From Bordetella parapertussis (GTDB taxonomy: Bacteria; Pseudomonadota; Gammaproteobacteria; Burkholderiales; SG8-41), in assembly GCA_945863085.1 (NCBI GenBank), contig CAMBCD010000022.1, positions 1 through 16,187 on the forward strand: a stretch of 16,187 nt of DNA. The letters run 5' to 3'. Positions 6,738-13,324 of the stretch are shown here, one piece after another. A program made the translations under genes and the position numbers. The number at the start of each line of letters is the position of its first letter. The first letter of the stretch is position 1. The notes beneath the pieces are model-generated. The model made no database searches. It was not told the DNA's origin and was given only the letters and a program-made list of their open reading frames with translations.

Positions 6738-7952
6738 ATGAACACTTCCAACTGGCGCACTCCCGCAATGGTGCTGTTCTGCGGCGGCATGATCCTGACT
6801 GTCGCGCTGGGCGTGCGCCACAATTTCGGCCTCTACCTGCAGCCGATGACCGCCGATCTCGGCATCGGCCGCGAAACCTTCGCCTTTGCCATTGCCATCC
6901 AGAACCTGCTCTACGGCATTTCGCAGCCGATCACCGGCCTGATCGCCGACAAGTTCGGTACCGCGCGCGTGCTGATAGGCGGCGCGCTGTGTTACGCGCT
7001 GGGCCTGTATCTGATGTCGGTGTCGAGTACCGGGCTGGAACTGACGCTGAGCGCCGGCCTGCTGATCGGCGCATCACTCGGCTGCAGCGGCTTTTCCATC
7101 GTGTTCGGTGTCATCGGCCGCGCCTTTCCCCCGGAAAAACGCAGCGTCGCACTGGGCATCGCCGGGGCCGCCGGTTCGTTCGGCCAGTTTGCGATGCTCC
7201 CCTACGGCCAGTGGCTGATCAACCAGGTCGGCTGGATGCAGGCGCTGGTGATCCTCGCCGTCACCGTGCTGCTGATCATTCCCCTGTCCAGCGCGCTGGT
7301 CGAGGACAAGAGCGCGCAGGCCGCCACGCTGTTCAAGCAATCCGCCGGTGAAGCCCTGCGCGAGGCCTTTGCCCATCGCGGCTTCCTGCTGTTATGCACC
7401 GCTTACACGGTTTGCGGTTTCCAGCTGCTGTTCATCGCGGTACATTTTCCGGCTTACCTGGTCGACCAGAAAATGACACCCGAAACCGGCATGATCGGGC
7501 TCGCGCTGATCGGCTTTTTCAACATGATCGGCAGTTACATGTGGGGCTGGCTGGGCGGGCGACACACCAAGAAATACCTGCTGTCGCTGCTCTATTTCAC
7601 ACGCTCGGTGGTGATCGCGGTATTCATCATGCTGCCGGTGACGCCGCTGACGGTGTACCTCTTTTCGTCCGCCATCGGCTTCCTGTGGCTGGGCACGGTA
7701 CCGCTGACCGGCGGCCTGATCGCGCATGTGTTCGGCGTGAAATACCTGTCGACGCTGACCGGCATCGCCTTCCTGTTTCACCAGATCGGCAGTTTTGCCG
7801 GCGTGTGGATCGGCGGTTATGTATTCGATGCCACCGGTTCTTACATGGTGATGTGGCTGCTGACCATCGGCATGGGCATCGTTGCCGCCCTGCTCAACCT
7901 GCCGGTCGATGACCGCCAGATTGACCGGACGGTGGTAGCCAAACCCGCCTGA
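6738..7952 (+). CDS. MFS transporter, 12 transmembrane segments
   Basis: A 404-residue major facilitator. It has twelve hydrophobic segments and the typical cytoplasmic signature between helices 2 and 3 (GLIADKFGTARVLIGG), with the central loop near 195-220 (EDKSAQAATLFKQSAGEALREAFAHRG region). The second-half equivalent is GWLGGRHTKKYLL. The N-terminal GVRHNFGLYLQPMTADLGI resembles the oxalate:formate antiporter/monocarboxylate transporter-like branch, suggesting a small organic acid, but the substrate is not determined. The ATG at 6738 lacks a strong ribosome-binding site; a TAGAAT -10-like box sits at 6708-6713. Its TGA (7950-7952) abuts the TGA of the convergent LysR gene, so there is no room for a dedicated terminator. 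Confidence 0.9.
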   Translation: MNTSNWRTPAMVLFCGGMILTVALGVRHNFGLYLQPMTADLGIGRETFAFAIAIQNLLYGISQPITGLIADKFGTARVLIGGALCYALGLYLMSVSSTGLELTLSAGLLIGASLGCSGFSIVFGVIGRAFPPEKRSVALGIAGAAGSFGQFAMLPYGQWLINQVGWMQALVILAVTVLLIIPLSSALVEDKSAQAATLFKQSAGEALREAFAHRGFLLLCTAYTVCGFQLLFIAVHFPAYLVDQKMTPETGMIGLALIGFFNMIGSYMWGWLGGRHTKKYLLSLLYFTRSVVIAVFIMLPVTPLTVYLFSSAIGFLWLGTVPLTGGLIAHVFGVKYLSTLTGIAFLFHQIGSFAGVWIGGYVFDATGSYMVMWLLTIGMGIVAALLNLPVDDRQIDRTVVAKPA

Positions 7953-8924
7953 TCAGGCTGGCGGAGCAACGATCGCCGCGTCCTTCACCGCCTCGGCAAT
8001 CAGCCAGTCGCGGAACGCAGCGACTGCAGGCCGCGTTTTTGCGTGCGGTTCGCACACCAGGTAATACGCCGACTGCAGCGGCACCCTGAGGGCAAACGGC
8101 ATCACCAGCCGTCCGGCAGCGAGATCCTCGGCCGCCAGCGCCGGCATCGACGCCACCACCCCGACCGCATCCATGGCCGCCTCGAATGCCAGCACGGCGT
8201 GGCTGAAACGCGCACCGCGTTTGGCATCGATGCTCTTGACCCCGGCGGCCTTCAGCCAGACGTCCCAGAATGATTCACCGTCGTACATCTCGCCGGTGTC
8301 GTCATGCAGCAGCATGTGGTGCTTCAGGTCTTCGGGCGTGCGCAGCGGATGTTCACCGGTCAGCGCCTGCGGACTGCAGATCGGCGTGATGGTCAGCGGC
8401 AGGAGTTTGTACACATCGAGATCGGGGTAATGACCATGCCCGTAGATAATTGCGACGTCCGAATCATCCAGCCAGTTCTCGATGGTGGCGCGCTCCGCGA
8501 CGTCAGCCTTGCCGTCAACACTGGCACGGCGCATGCGCGCTGAAATGCGCACGTCGATTTCCTGGTGCGCGGCGATGAAGCGGTGCAGCCGCGGCATCAG
8601 CCAGCGCGCCGCGAACGACGGCGCCGCGCTGACGGTCAGCATGCCGCCGCTGGTATGCGTGCGCAGGCGGTCCACGGCCTGTGCCAGGCAATCAAAACCT
8701 TCCCGCAGCTTGGGCAGGCAGGCCCGGGCGGCATCCGTCAGTTCCAGCGCACGGTTATAGCGGTGGAACAGTTGGACGTTCAGGTATTCCTCCAGCGTGC
8801 GGATCTGGTGGCTGACCGCGGCCGGGGTCACATTGAGTTCGACGGCGGCCTTTTTGACGCTCAAATGGCGGGCCGCGGCTTCAAAAGCCTTTAAGGCGTT
8901 CAGGGGGGGCAGGCGCTGGGTCAT
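7953..8924 (-). CDS. LysR-family transcriptional regulator, GcvA-like
   Basis: A 323-residue LysR-type regulator. The winged helix-turn-helix is at about residues 8-66 with LSVKKAAVELNVTPAAVSHQ (21-40) and the wing LEEYLNVQLFHRYNRALELT; the start MTQRLPPLNALKAFEAAARH is typical of the GcvA/AmpR-like branch. The effector-binding domain spans about 95-305. It acts as a DNA-bound dimer or tetramer whose ligand is unknown. Its convergent neighbour is an MFS transporter and its divergent neighbour is the 68-codon small gene at 9097. An imperfect palindrome 32-53 bases upstream of its start (8956-8977) may be its own operator. Confidence 0.93.
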   Translation of the reverse strand: MTQRLPPLNALKAFEAAARHLSVKKAAVELNVTPAAVSHQIRTLEEYLNVQLFHRYNRALELTDAARACLPKLREGFDCLAQAVDRLRTHTSGGMLTVSAAPSFAARWLMPRLHRFIAAHQEIDVRISARMRRASVDGKADVAERATIENWLDDSDVAIIYGHGHYPDLDVYKLLPLTITPICSPQALTGEHPLRTPEDLKHHMLLHDDTGEMYDGESFWDVWLKAAGVKSIDAKRGARFSHAVLAFEAAMDAVGVVASMPALAAEDLAAGRLVMPFALRVPLQSAYYLVCEPHAKTRPAVAAFRDWLIAEAVKDAAIVAPPA

Positions 8925-8955
8925 AATGGGGTTCAGCTTAGCATAACTTACTCGA

Positions 8956-8977
8956 CCACTGACAAACTATCAGGTGG
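8956..8977. promoter_or_regulatory. Imperfect palindrome upstream of LysR gene, possible operator
   Basis: CCACTGA (8956-8962) faces TCAGGTGG (8970-8977) across 7 bases, with one bulged base. It sits where LysR regulators often bind to control themselves and a divergent gene. Binding is inferred from position and symmetry only. Confidence 0.35.
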
Positions 8978-9044
8978 TGCGACGCAACAAATGAGGGCTC
9001 CCCGGGTCTATACTTCAGTCCGAACTCATTGAGTTATATAGCAG

Positions 9045-9068
9045 TGAGGCCTCAACGCCGGGACGGCG
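9045..9068 (+). other. Two short inverted repeats in the leader of the 68-codon gene
   Basis: TGAGGCCTCA (9045-9054) is a perfect 10-base palindrome, followed at once by a CGCCG-GGA-CGGCG hairpin (9056-9068). They end 28 bases before the ATG at 9097, and TATATA (9035-9040) upstream is a possible -10 box, so both may lie in the transcribed leader. Confidence 0.4.
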
Positions 9069-9096
9069 AAACCCTGTATAAGTAAAGGAAAACACC

Positions 9097-9303
9097 ATGA
9101 ACAGCAATTTCGATAGCAAATTTGGCTCAGTCATTTATGACAAGCTCAATTCCGTGCACATGAGCGCTACCGAGCGCCAGGCCGCCATTAACGCGATGCG
9201 CGACGCCGATGCGATCGTCGACGCCATTCTGTGGATCATGAACAAGGTCGAACAACTGGGCGCCCTCCTGTTCGTGAAGCCCAGCCCGAGCCTCAAACAC
9301 TGA
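9097..9303 (+). CDS. 68-residue small protein of unknown function
   Basis: I do not recognise this protein. Evidence that it is real: an AAAGGA ribosome-binding site (9084-9089) seven bases before the ATG, a clean stop at a structured 3' end with a strong terminator, and balanced amino-acid content. The N-terminal half is polar (NSNFDSKFGSVIYDKLNSVHMSATERQ region, residues 2-28) and mostly helical in appearance. The middle (ADAIVDAILWIMNKVEQLGALLF, about 38-60) is an amphipathic or hydrophobic helix that could bind membrane or a partner. The tail is KPSPSLKH. It is cytoplasmic or peripheral rather than secreted, with no signal peptide. It diverges from the LysR gene and is probably a single-gene transcript. 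Confidence 0.7.
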   Translation: MNSNFDSKFGSVIYDKLNSVHMSATERQAAINAMRDADAIVDAILWIMNKVEQLGALLFVKPSPSLKH

Positions 9304-9383
9304 TACGCAGGTTTCGCGTATCCCGCATCTCCGGCCGGAGGTCCTCCTCCCCTCTGGCCAATGCGGTACCTCACCGGTACTGC
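9302..9383 (+). ncRNA. Structured 3' region: three consecutive hairpins, candidate 3'-UTR RNA
   Basis: Three hairpins follow the small gene before the terminator. GATACGC/GCGTATC (9302-9308 with 9316-9322, 7-base loop) begins inside the stop codon. GGCCGGAGG/CCTCTGGCC (9333-9341 with 9351-9359, one G-U) encloses a pyrimidine loop. GCGGTACC/GGTACTGC (9363-9370 with 9376-9383, one G-U) has a 5-base loop. The pattern suggests a folded 3'-UTR or a small RNA sharing the terminator; no known RNA family was recognised. Confidence 0.45.
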
Positions 9384-9388
9384 TGAGT

Positions 9389-9432
9389 AAACGCGGCGGC
9401 GGGTCTCTTAAACCCGCCCGCCGCGTTTTTTT
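9389..9432 (+). terminator. Strong Rho-independent terminator after small gene
   Basis: AACGCGGCG-GCGGGT (from 9389/9390) pairs with ACCCGC-C-CGCCGCGTT: 15 base pairs with one bulged C and a loop of about 7 bases, followed by seven T (9426-9432). It is the best terminator in the window. Confidence 0.92.
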
Positions 9433-9706
9433 GCCCGTTTTTTACCTTTTAAAGCCATGCGCCGGCTCCGGCGCGTCGTTCGACAACGACCCTAAACACG
9501 CCTTAAAAACAATGCGTTAAGGGATGGTCCGTAATCCCCGTCTCCGGGTAACGACGCATTTCGGCCTGAATCCTGGCCAGCGCTCGAAAAAAATATATAA
9601 CCATTTGTTTTTATTGATATTTTTTTCTGGCCCTGATGTTGCTTAGTTAATATGCGTTGCAAACCGTTGATTTTCCATGTGTCCCGCAGCGGACGCGCCA
9701 CACTTC
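9433..9706. other. Gene-free stretch with inverted repeats and an AT-rich patch before bactofilin
   Basis: No credible gene is seen. Inverted repeats follow one another: GCGCCG/CGGCGC (9459-9464, 9469-9474), GTCGTT/AACGAC (9475-9480, 9485-9490) and CCTTAA/TTAAGG (9501-9506, 9517-9522). After these comes an AT-rich patch at about 9589-9630, which probably holds the bactofilin promoter or a protein-binding site. The minus-strand frame at 9492-9701 has no ribosome-binding site or family resemblance. Confidence 0.5.
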
Positions 9707-9719
9707 AGGAGGCCCCATG

Positions 9720-10286
9720 ATGAACCGAGATTCATTTTTCAAAAAACGCGAAGATACTCCCGCCCCCCGCAACGTCAATGTCACCCCGGCCCTGGGCGCA
9801 CTCGGCCATCCCGCTGAAACCGCTGCCCGCCCGGGGAGTCCCCTGCTGACGCCGGCACGCAGTGATACGCCCGTGACGCAGGAACGCGCCAAAACCGAAG
9901 GCGGTACCGGCAGCAAGTTGATCGTCGGTCCGGACATCAAGCTGAAAGGCGCCGAGATCACCGACTGCGACACACTGGTGGTGGAAGGCACCGTCGAAGC
10001 ATCGATGGACAGCCGTGTCGTGCAGATCGCCGAGCACGGCGTATTCAACGGCACCGTCAGCATCGATATCGCCGAAATCCACGGTCGCTTCGACGGCGAA
10101 CTGACGGCACGCGAGCAATTGATCATCCATGCCACCGGGCGCGTGTCCGGCAAGATCCGCTACGGCAAGATCAAGATTGAGGAAGGCGCGGAAATTTACG
10201 GTGATGTCGCACGGATTGACCGCAGCGAAGCACGTCCCCTGCGCGCCACGCCGCCGGTTCTGAAATCCGCCGGCGCAAACGACTGA
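9720..10286 (+). CDS. Bactofilin (polymer-forming cytoskeletal protein)
   Basis: A 188-residue bactofilin. These proteins self-assemble without nucleotide into filaments near the membrane and localise cell-wall or polarity factors. The N-terminal 65 residues are a disordered, Pro/Ala-rich tail; the bactofilin beta-helix spans about 66-167, with regularly spaced hydrophobics in KLIVGPDIKLKGAEITDCDT, VVEGTVEAS, NGTVSIDIAEIHGRFDGELTA and ATGRVSGKIRYGKIKIEEGA; the C-terminal tail is short. A perfect AGGAGG (9707-9712) precedes two adjacent ATG codons (9717, 9720); I take 9720 for its 7-base spacing, with 9717 equally in frame. It is a single gene, not beside a M23 peptidase as often seen, and converges on the exported protein gene. 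Confidence 0.93.
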   Translation: MNRDSFFKKREDTPAPRNVNVTPALGALGHPAETAARPGSPLLTPARSDTPVTQERAKTEGGTGSKLIVGPDIKLKGAEITDCDTLVVEGTVEASMDSRVVQIAEHGVFNGTVSIDIAEIHGRFDGELTAREQLIIHATGRVSGKIRYGKIKIEEGAEIYGDVARIDRSEARPLRATPPVLKSAGAND

Positions 10287-10310
10287 CGGGAAAAGCGGGC
10301 GTAAGTGCGG

Positions 10311-10925
10311 CTATTGCGGCGCCGGGGCAATCGTTGTCCCGGCAACCCGTTGCACAGCGCTGAATTCCGCGAGTATCAGATCGTTCAGGTCGCGCGGGAT
10401 CGGCGCCACCCGCGCCTGCAGCAGTTGCAGCATCTGCTCGCGCTCCTGCGCCGGCAGGCGTTCGTACTCGCTCCGCGCATCAGAAGCAATCAGGCGTTTT
10501 TGCGCCTCCGTGAGATTCGCAAGGCGCTCATGCGCGCCGCGCACCACGGAAGCCTTGATCGCCAGTTCCTCGATGATCAAGGGCCGCGCCAGCGCGTTTT
10601 TCGGATCGGCCATCATGCGTATCAGGCTGGCATACACTTCATCACGTTGCGTCGCGGTCAAATGCACAAAGCCGGCATCGACCAGCATGCGCAACTGTTC
10701 TTCGCTGACGCCATGAATCCCCGCCAGCGCCGAAGGCACAGCCTGCTTGACCGCCGCCGGCGGCATGCTGTTGTACGTCGACTCCAGCACCGAGGTCGCC
10801 ATCTGGTCGCGCAGCATTTTCAGCAGGAACAGCGTCAAGGGATCGGCAGCATGCGCCGGCACCGCCGCTGTTGCCAGCAGCAGAGTGATGAAGACACCTC
10901 GCCTGACGCGCTGCAGATTGAACAT
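10311..10925 (-). CDS. Exported protein of unknown function, 204 residues
   Basis: I do not recognise a family. Residues 1-26 are a classical Sec signal peptide: basic start (RVRRG), hydrophobic core VFITLLLATAAV, and cleavage after AHA (A26). The mature part is alanine- and leucine-rich, apparently all helical, with segments such as LLKMLRDQMATSVLESTYNS, GVSEEQLRMLVDAGF and NLTEAQKRLIASDARSEYERLPAQEREQ region (about 138-165). No cysteine remains in the mature protein and no lipobox is present, so a soluble periplasmic location is likely. The ATG at 10925 has only a weak ribosome-binding site. It converges on the bactofilin gene with a 24-base gap. Coding is supported by the signal peptide and length. 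Confidence 0.75.
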   Translation of the reverse strand: MFNLQRVRRGVFITLLLATAAVPAHAADPLTLFLLKMLRDQMATSVLESTYNSMPPAAVKQAVPSALAGIHGVSEEQLRMLVDAGFVHLTATQRDEVYASLIRMMADPKNALARPLIIEELAIKASVVRGAHERLANLTEAQKRLIASDARSEYERLPAQEREQMLQLLQARVAPIPRDLNDLILAEFSAVQRVAGTTIAPAPQ

Positions 10926-11032
10926 GGAATGGTGTCCGCCGGGGACGGGAAATTACCGGGAAGGTCTCCATGAAACCGCCGTACGGCGCGCAGTGTCAAG
11001 ACGCCCCGTGAGTGCAGCGCCACCGGAAATCT

Positions 11033-11053
11033 ATAACTTATTGTTTTTAAACA
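11033..11053. repeat. Second copy of the AT-rich 21-base motif
   Basis: ATAA, one base, then TTATTGTTTTTAAACA, matching 1083-1103 at 20 of 21 positions and in the same orientation. It ends four bases before the stop of the 143-residue gene (minus strand), so here it lies downstream of a gene rather than within one. It lacks the full palindromic right arm of the first copy. Confidence 0.55.
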
Positions 11054-11056
11054 TAT

Positions 11057-11488
11057 TTATATGGATTCAAGGCGCCACTGCCGGTCGCACTTTTTGCACG
11101 ACACCTGTATCCACTGCGGCTGCTCGTCGGCTTCGACGCCCCCTGACTCAAGGTCCCCTGACTCAACACCCCCTGCATCAAGCACGCGGATCACGCCGTA
11201 ACTGCCGCAACCGGGACACACGCATTGTTCCGCCAGCGACTCGGCACGGCCCAGCATGCGTATGTAGCGGCGGATCGCGACGATGCCAAGCAGGGTTGCC
11301 GCGACGATCATCACCAGTGAGGACAATGACAGCGGTCCCGGTCCACGCAGGTTCAACTCTTCCATCAGGGCCATGATCAGCACCGCGCAGAGAAAACCGG
11401 TGACAAACCAGACATGGCCTTCGATCAGCTGGCGTTCGTACCAGATGCGGAATCCCAGCCGGGCAATGCCTTGCGCGGGAGTCGCCAT
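11057..11488 (-). CDS. Two-helix membrane protein with C-terminal zinc ribbon
   Basis: A 143-residue protein of no recognised family. It has two likely transmembrane segments (about 26-44 and 56-73) around the linker NLRGPGPLS, then a basic RRYIRMLGR stop-transfer stretch. The C-terminal domain has CPGC (91-94) and CKKC (131-134), a treble-clef or zinc-ribbon arrangement that probably binds zinc in the cytoplasm. Between the pairs lies a low-complexity GGVESGDLESGGVEAD loop made by a triplicated 15-base repeat. The start is ATG at 11488; a GTG at 11494 is in frame. It starts 39 bases after the stop of the 370-residue partner, so it may be the last gene of the selenoprotein operon, though a role with it is inference. 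Confidence 0.65.
   Translation of the reverse strand: MATPAQGIARLGFRIWYERQLIEGHVWFVTGFLCAVLIMALMEELNLRGPGPLSLSSLVMIVAATLLGIVAIRRYIRMLGRAESLAEQCVCPGCGSYGVIRVLDAGGVESGDLESGGVEADEQPQWIQVSCKKCDRQWRLESI
11138..11182. repeat. Three tandem 15-base units in the zinc-ribbon gene
   Basis: Units at 11138-11152, 11153-11167 and 11168-11182 share CCCCTGACTCAA or CCCCTGCATCAA. Units of five codons keep the frame and lengthen the loop between the two Cys pairs. This is a typical slippage-type microrepeat. Confidence 0.7.
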
Positions 11489-11527
11489 GAACACCGCCGT
11501 GTCAGCGGAGCGGTCAGCTGCGACCGG

Positions 11528-12640
11528 TCACCGCCGCCGGAAATCCTCCACCGATTTTGCCAGCTTGCCGTCCGCCGTTTTCAGCGCGCGGGTCACCGGC
11601 AGGGTCGCACCAAACGTCGGCACATAGGCGGAATGTTTGCCTGCTCCGCCGATCACCGCAATCAGCAGATCCTCGGGGCGCCGCACCGCGTAGACCACAT
11701 CATCCGGCCTGGGATTGGCCAGCCGGTCCTTGAAGGTGATCTTGACGCGGCGGTCGATGTTTTCCTGCGAGAGCTTGCCGACTGCGATGTGGGCGCGCTG
11801 CTGGATGAAGCGTTTGGCTTCGCTTTTGCTGAATCCCGCTGCCGCCATCTTCGCATGCTCGGGGCCCATGATCACCAGCGGCTGTGACTGATAATAAATG
11901 TCGTTGACGCCGGCAATGCCCATGGTGCCGGCGATCGTCGTCAGCACACCCTCGGCCGTCAGGCTTTCATGGTCGTTAACGTTGTGCGGACACTCGGCGC
12001 CGATCACTGTCACCGCGCTCGCATCAATCGGCAGGCCGCGTTCGACATGCAAGGGCTCCCAGGGACTTTCGGCCTCGTTTTCGGCCACCAGGTAACTGTA
12101 CTTGGCCGGCGAACCGAAAGTCGACATGTCGCCCAGCGCCGGAATCGCGCCGCCAATGTTGACCAGCGCCAGCCGGATCGCGCGGCCGATGGTGGCATTG
12201 GCCTGGTGTCCAGGCCCGAATGCGTTGTGCCCGGAGTTGATATCCAGCTCTTTCGCAACCGGGCCGTTGACGATGACCAGCGGCGCGCACAGGTGCGTCG
12301 TTGCCTGCACACCGTAGAGGTTAAGCGGCTCCTCGCACATCGCCTCGATCGCCAGCATGTAGAGCGGGAAATAACGCGGCTGGCAGCCCGCCATCACCGC
12401 ATTGGCGGCCAGCAGCAAGGGGGTCGCCTCGCCCCAGCGCGGCGGAATTTTTGCGATCGGCTGATCCCAGGGCCGGTCACAATATTCCAGCATTGCCGCA
12501 ACACGGGCTTCGGTCGGCGGCACGATCGGCAGACCGTCGCTCCAGCCCTTCTCCCGCATCAGCGCATTGATGGCATCAAAGTCGTCATCGGCATCAATGC
12601 TCGCGCCTGACGCCTGCAGCAGCTGCGCCAGGTTGCTCAT
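11528..12640 (-). CDS. Uncharacterised 370-residue partner of the UGSC selenoprotein
   Basis: A large protein whose function I cannot name. Near the N-terminus is GWSDGLPIVPPTEARVAAML (32-51), a motif I associate with proteins found beside or with UGSC-type proteins. The central domain has AGCQPRYFP (C86), HLCAPLVIVNGP (H117, C118), GHNAFGPGHQANATIGRA (138-155) and GAECPHNVNDH (C217, H219, H224), so several Cys and His could bind metal or work in redox chemistry. There is no signal peptide or membrane segment; it is probably cytoplasmic. It overlaps the selenoprotein gene by ATGA, and AAGGAG lies eight bases before its ATG, so the two are translated together and probably form a complex. Whether it is the catalytic or carrier subunit is unknown. 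Confidence 0.85.
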   Translation of the reverse strand: MSNLAQLLQASGASIDADDDFDAINALMREKGWSDGLPIVPPTEARVAAMLEYCDRPWDQPIAKIPPRWGEATPLLLAANAVMAGCQPRYFPLYMLAIEAMCEEPLNLYGVQATTHLCAPLVIVNGPVAKELDINSGHNAFGPGHQANATIGRAIRLALVNIGGAIPALGDMSTFGSPAKYSYLVAENEAESPWEPLHVERGLPIDASAVTVIGAECPHNVNDHESLTAEGVLTTIAGTMGIAGVNDIYYQSQPLVIMGPEHAKMAAAGFSKSEAKRFIQQRAHIAVGKLSQENIDRRVKITFKDRLANPRPDDVVYAVRRPEDLLIAVIGGAGKHSAYVPTFGATLPVTRALKTADGKLAKSVEDFRRR

Positions 12641-13176
12641 TTCGCCTGCTCCTTGAACAGTTTCACGATTTGCGGCACCGCGTGTTCAGCACGCGCCTGC
12701 ACCTGTTCGATGCTGATGCCACCCAGCGGATGCGGAATAAGCAGCAAAGGCAGATCCGGCACACCGAATACGCGTGCCTGGGCTTGGCCCAGCTTCATGA
12801 AGGGCCCCGAACAGATCACTGCGGTCGTCAGACCGCGCTTCCTGAGGTTCGCCATGTCGTGGACACTCCACGACGTGCACGACCCTCAATCGGCCATTGC
12901 GGTGATGACGTAATCCGATTCCGCAGCCAGTTGGTCAAGGATGGCACCTGGCGCCGGCAGACTGACGCTGTCCTTGCGCAAAAACGCAACCGAAGCCACC
13001 GGCAGCAAGGCCTTGACGCCATCGACAATGAAACGCAGCAGATGGTCGGCATTGCCCTTGCTGTTGTCGAGCACGCCGAGGCGGATGCCGCCCTTTGCGA
13101 CAGCGCGGGTCTCGGTGACCGCAACAGTCTGCGGCGACGGCGCTTCCGGAACAACCAGACGGACTTTTTGATTCAT
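12637..13176 (-). CDS. UGSC-family selenoprotein with in-frame TGA for selenocysteine
   Basis: A 179-residue protein read through one TGA (12886-12888) as Sec97. The upstream part (1-96) has GGIRLGVLDNSKGNAD (29-44). After the TGA comes GSCTSWSVHD and the C-terminal part with RGLTTAVICSGPFMKLGQ, giving the UGSC motif: Sec97-Gly-Ser-Cys100, a CxxC-like redox pair. UGSC-containing proteins are a known selenoprotein family of unknown function. Evidence against a broken gene: the same frame continues 83 codons without another stop, a perfect SECIS-type hairpin sits just after the TGA, AGGAG lies six bases before the ATG (13176), and the true stop overlaps the next start by ATGA. Predicted to need SelB, selC and SelD encoded elsewhere. 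A gene caller would split it into 12886-13176 and 12637-12855. Confidence 0.93.
12856..12874 (-). promoter_or_regulatory. Bacterial SECIS element for Sec97
   Basis: In the mRNA, GUCGUGG pairs perfectly with CCACGAC (7 bp) around the loop AGUGU; an A-U pair inside can extend it to 8 bp. The stem starts 11 bases and the loop 18 bases after the UGA, with a G in the second loop position. This fits known bacterial SECIS rules (small apical loop with an early G, roughly 16-37 bases from the UGA). SelB should bind it to insert selenocysteine. Confidence 0.85.
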
Positions 13177-13236
13177 GTTGACTCCTGCAGACGATTTAAG
13201 CGCCTCCGTCTTCGATAACCCGCGGAGGGCGTCCGG

Positions 13237-13265
13237 ACTTTAGCGCATGCACAAGGGCGTCGCAA
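13237..13265 (-). promoter_or_regulatory. Candidate promoter of the selenoprotein operon
   Basis: On the minus strand TTGCGA (13260-13265) and TAAAGT (13237-13242) are exactly 17 bases apart, each 4 of 6 to the sigma-70 consensus. The start of transcription would fall near 13230, at an imperfect hairpin (13200-13231) with CGCC-CTCCG facing CGGAGGCG. The rest of the gap between DUF599 and the selenoprotein gene shows no gene. Confidence 0.35.
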
Positions 13266-13324
13266 TGCGGCAACACAGACACAGCGCTGCGCATTCCACT
13301 AATTGAGCTTGCGCCGGAGATGTG

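Noticed and set aside
9492..9701. Minus-strand frame of 69 codons before bactofilin
   Set aside because: No ribosome-binding site or recognisable pattern, and it crosses AT-rich regulatory DNA.
12637..12855. Separate 72-residue gene downstream of a 96-residue gene
   Set aside because: Same frame as the upstream part, no ribosome-binding site at its ATG, and the gap encodes GSCTSWSVHD after the TGA. It is the C-terminal part of the selenoprotein.
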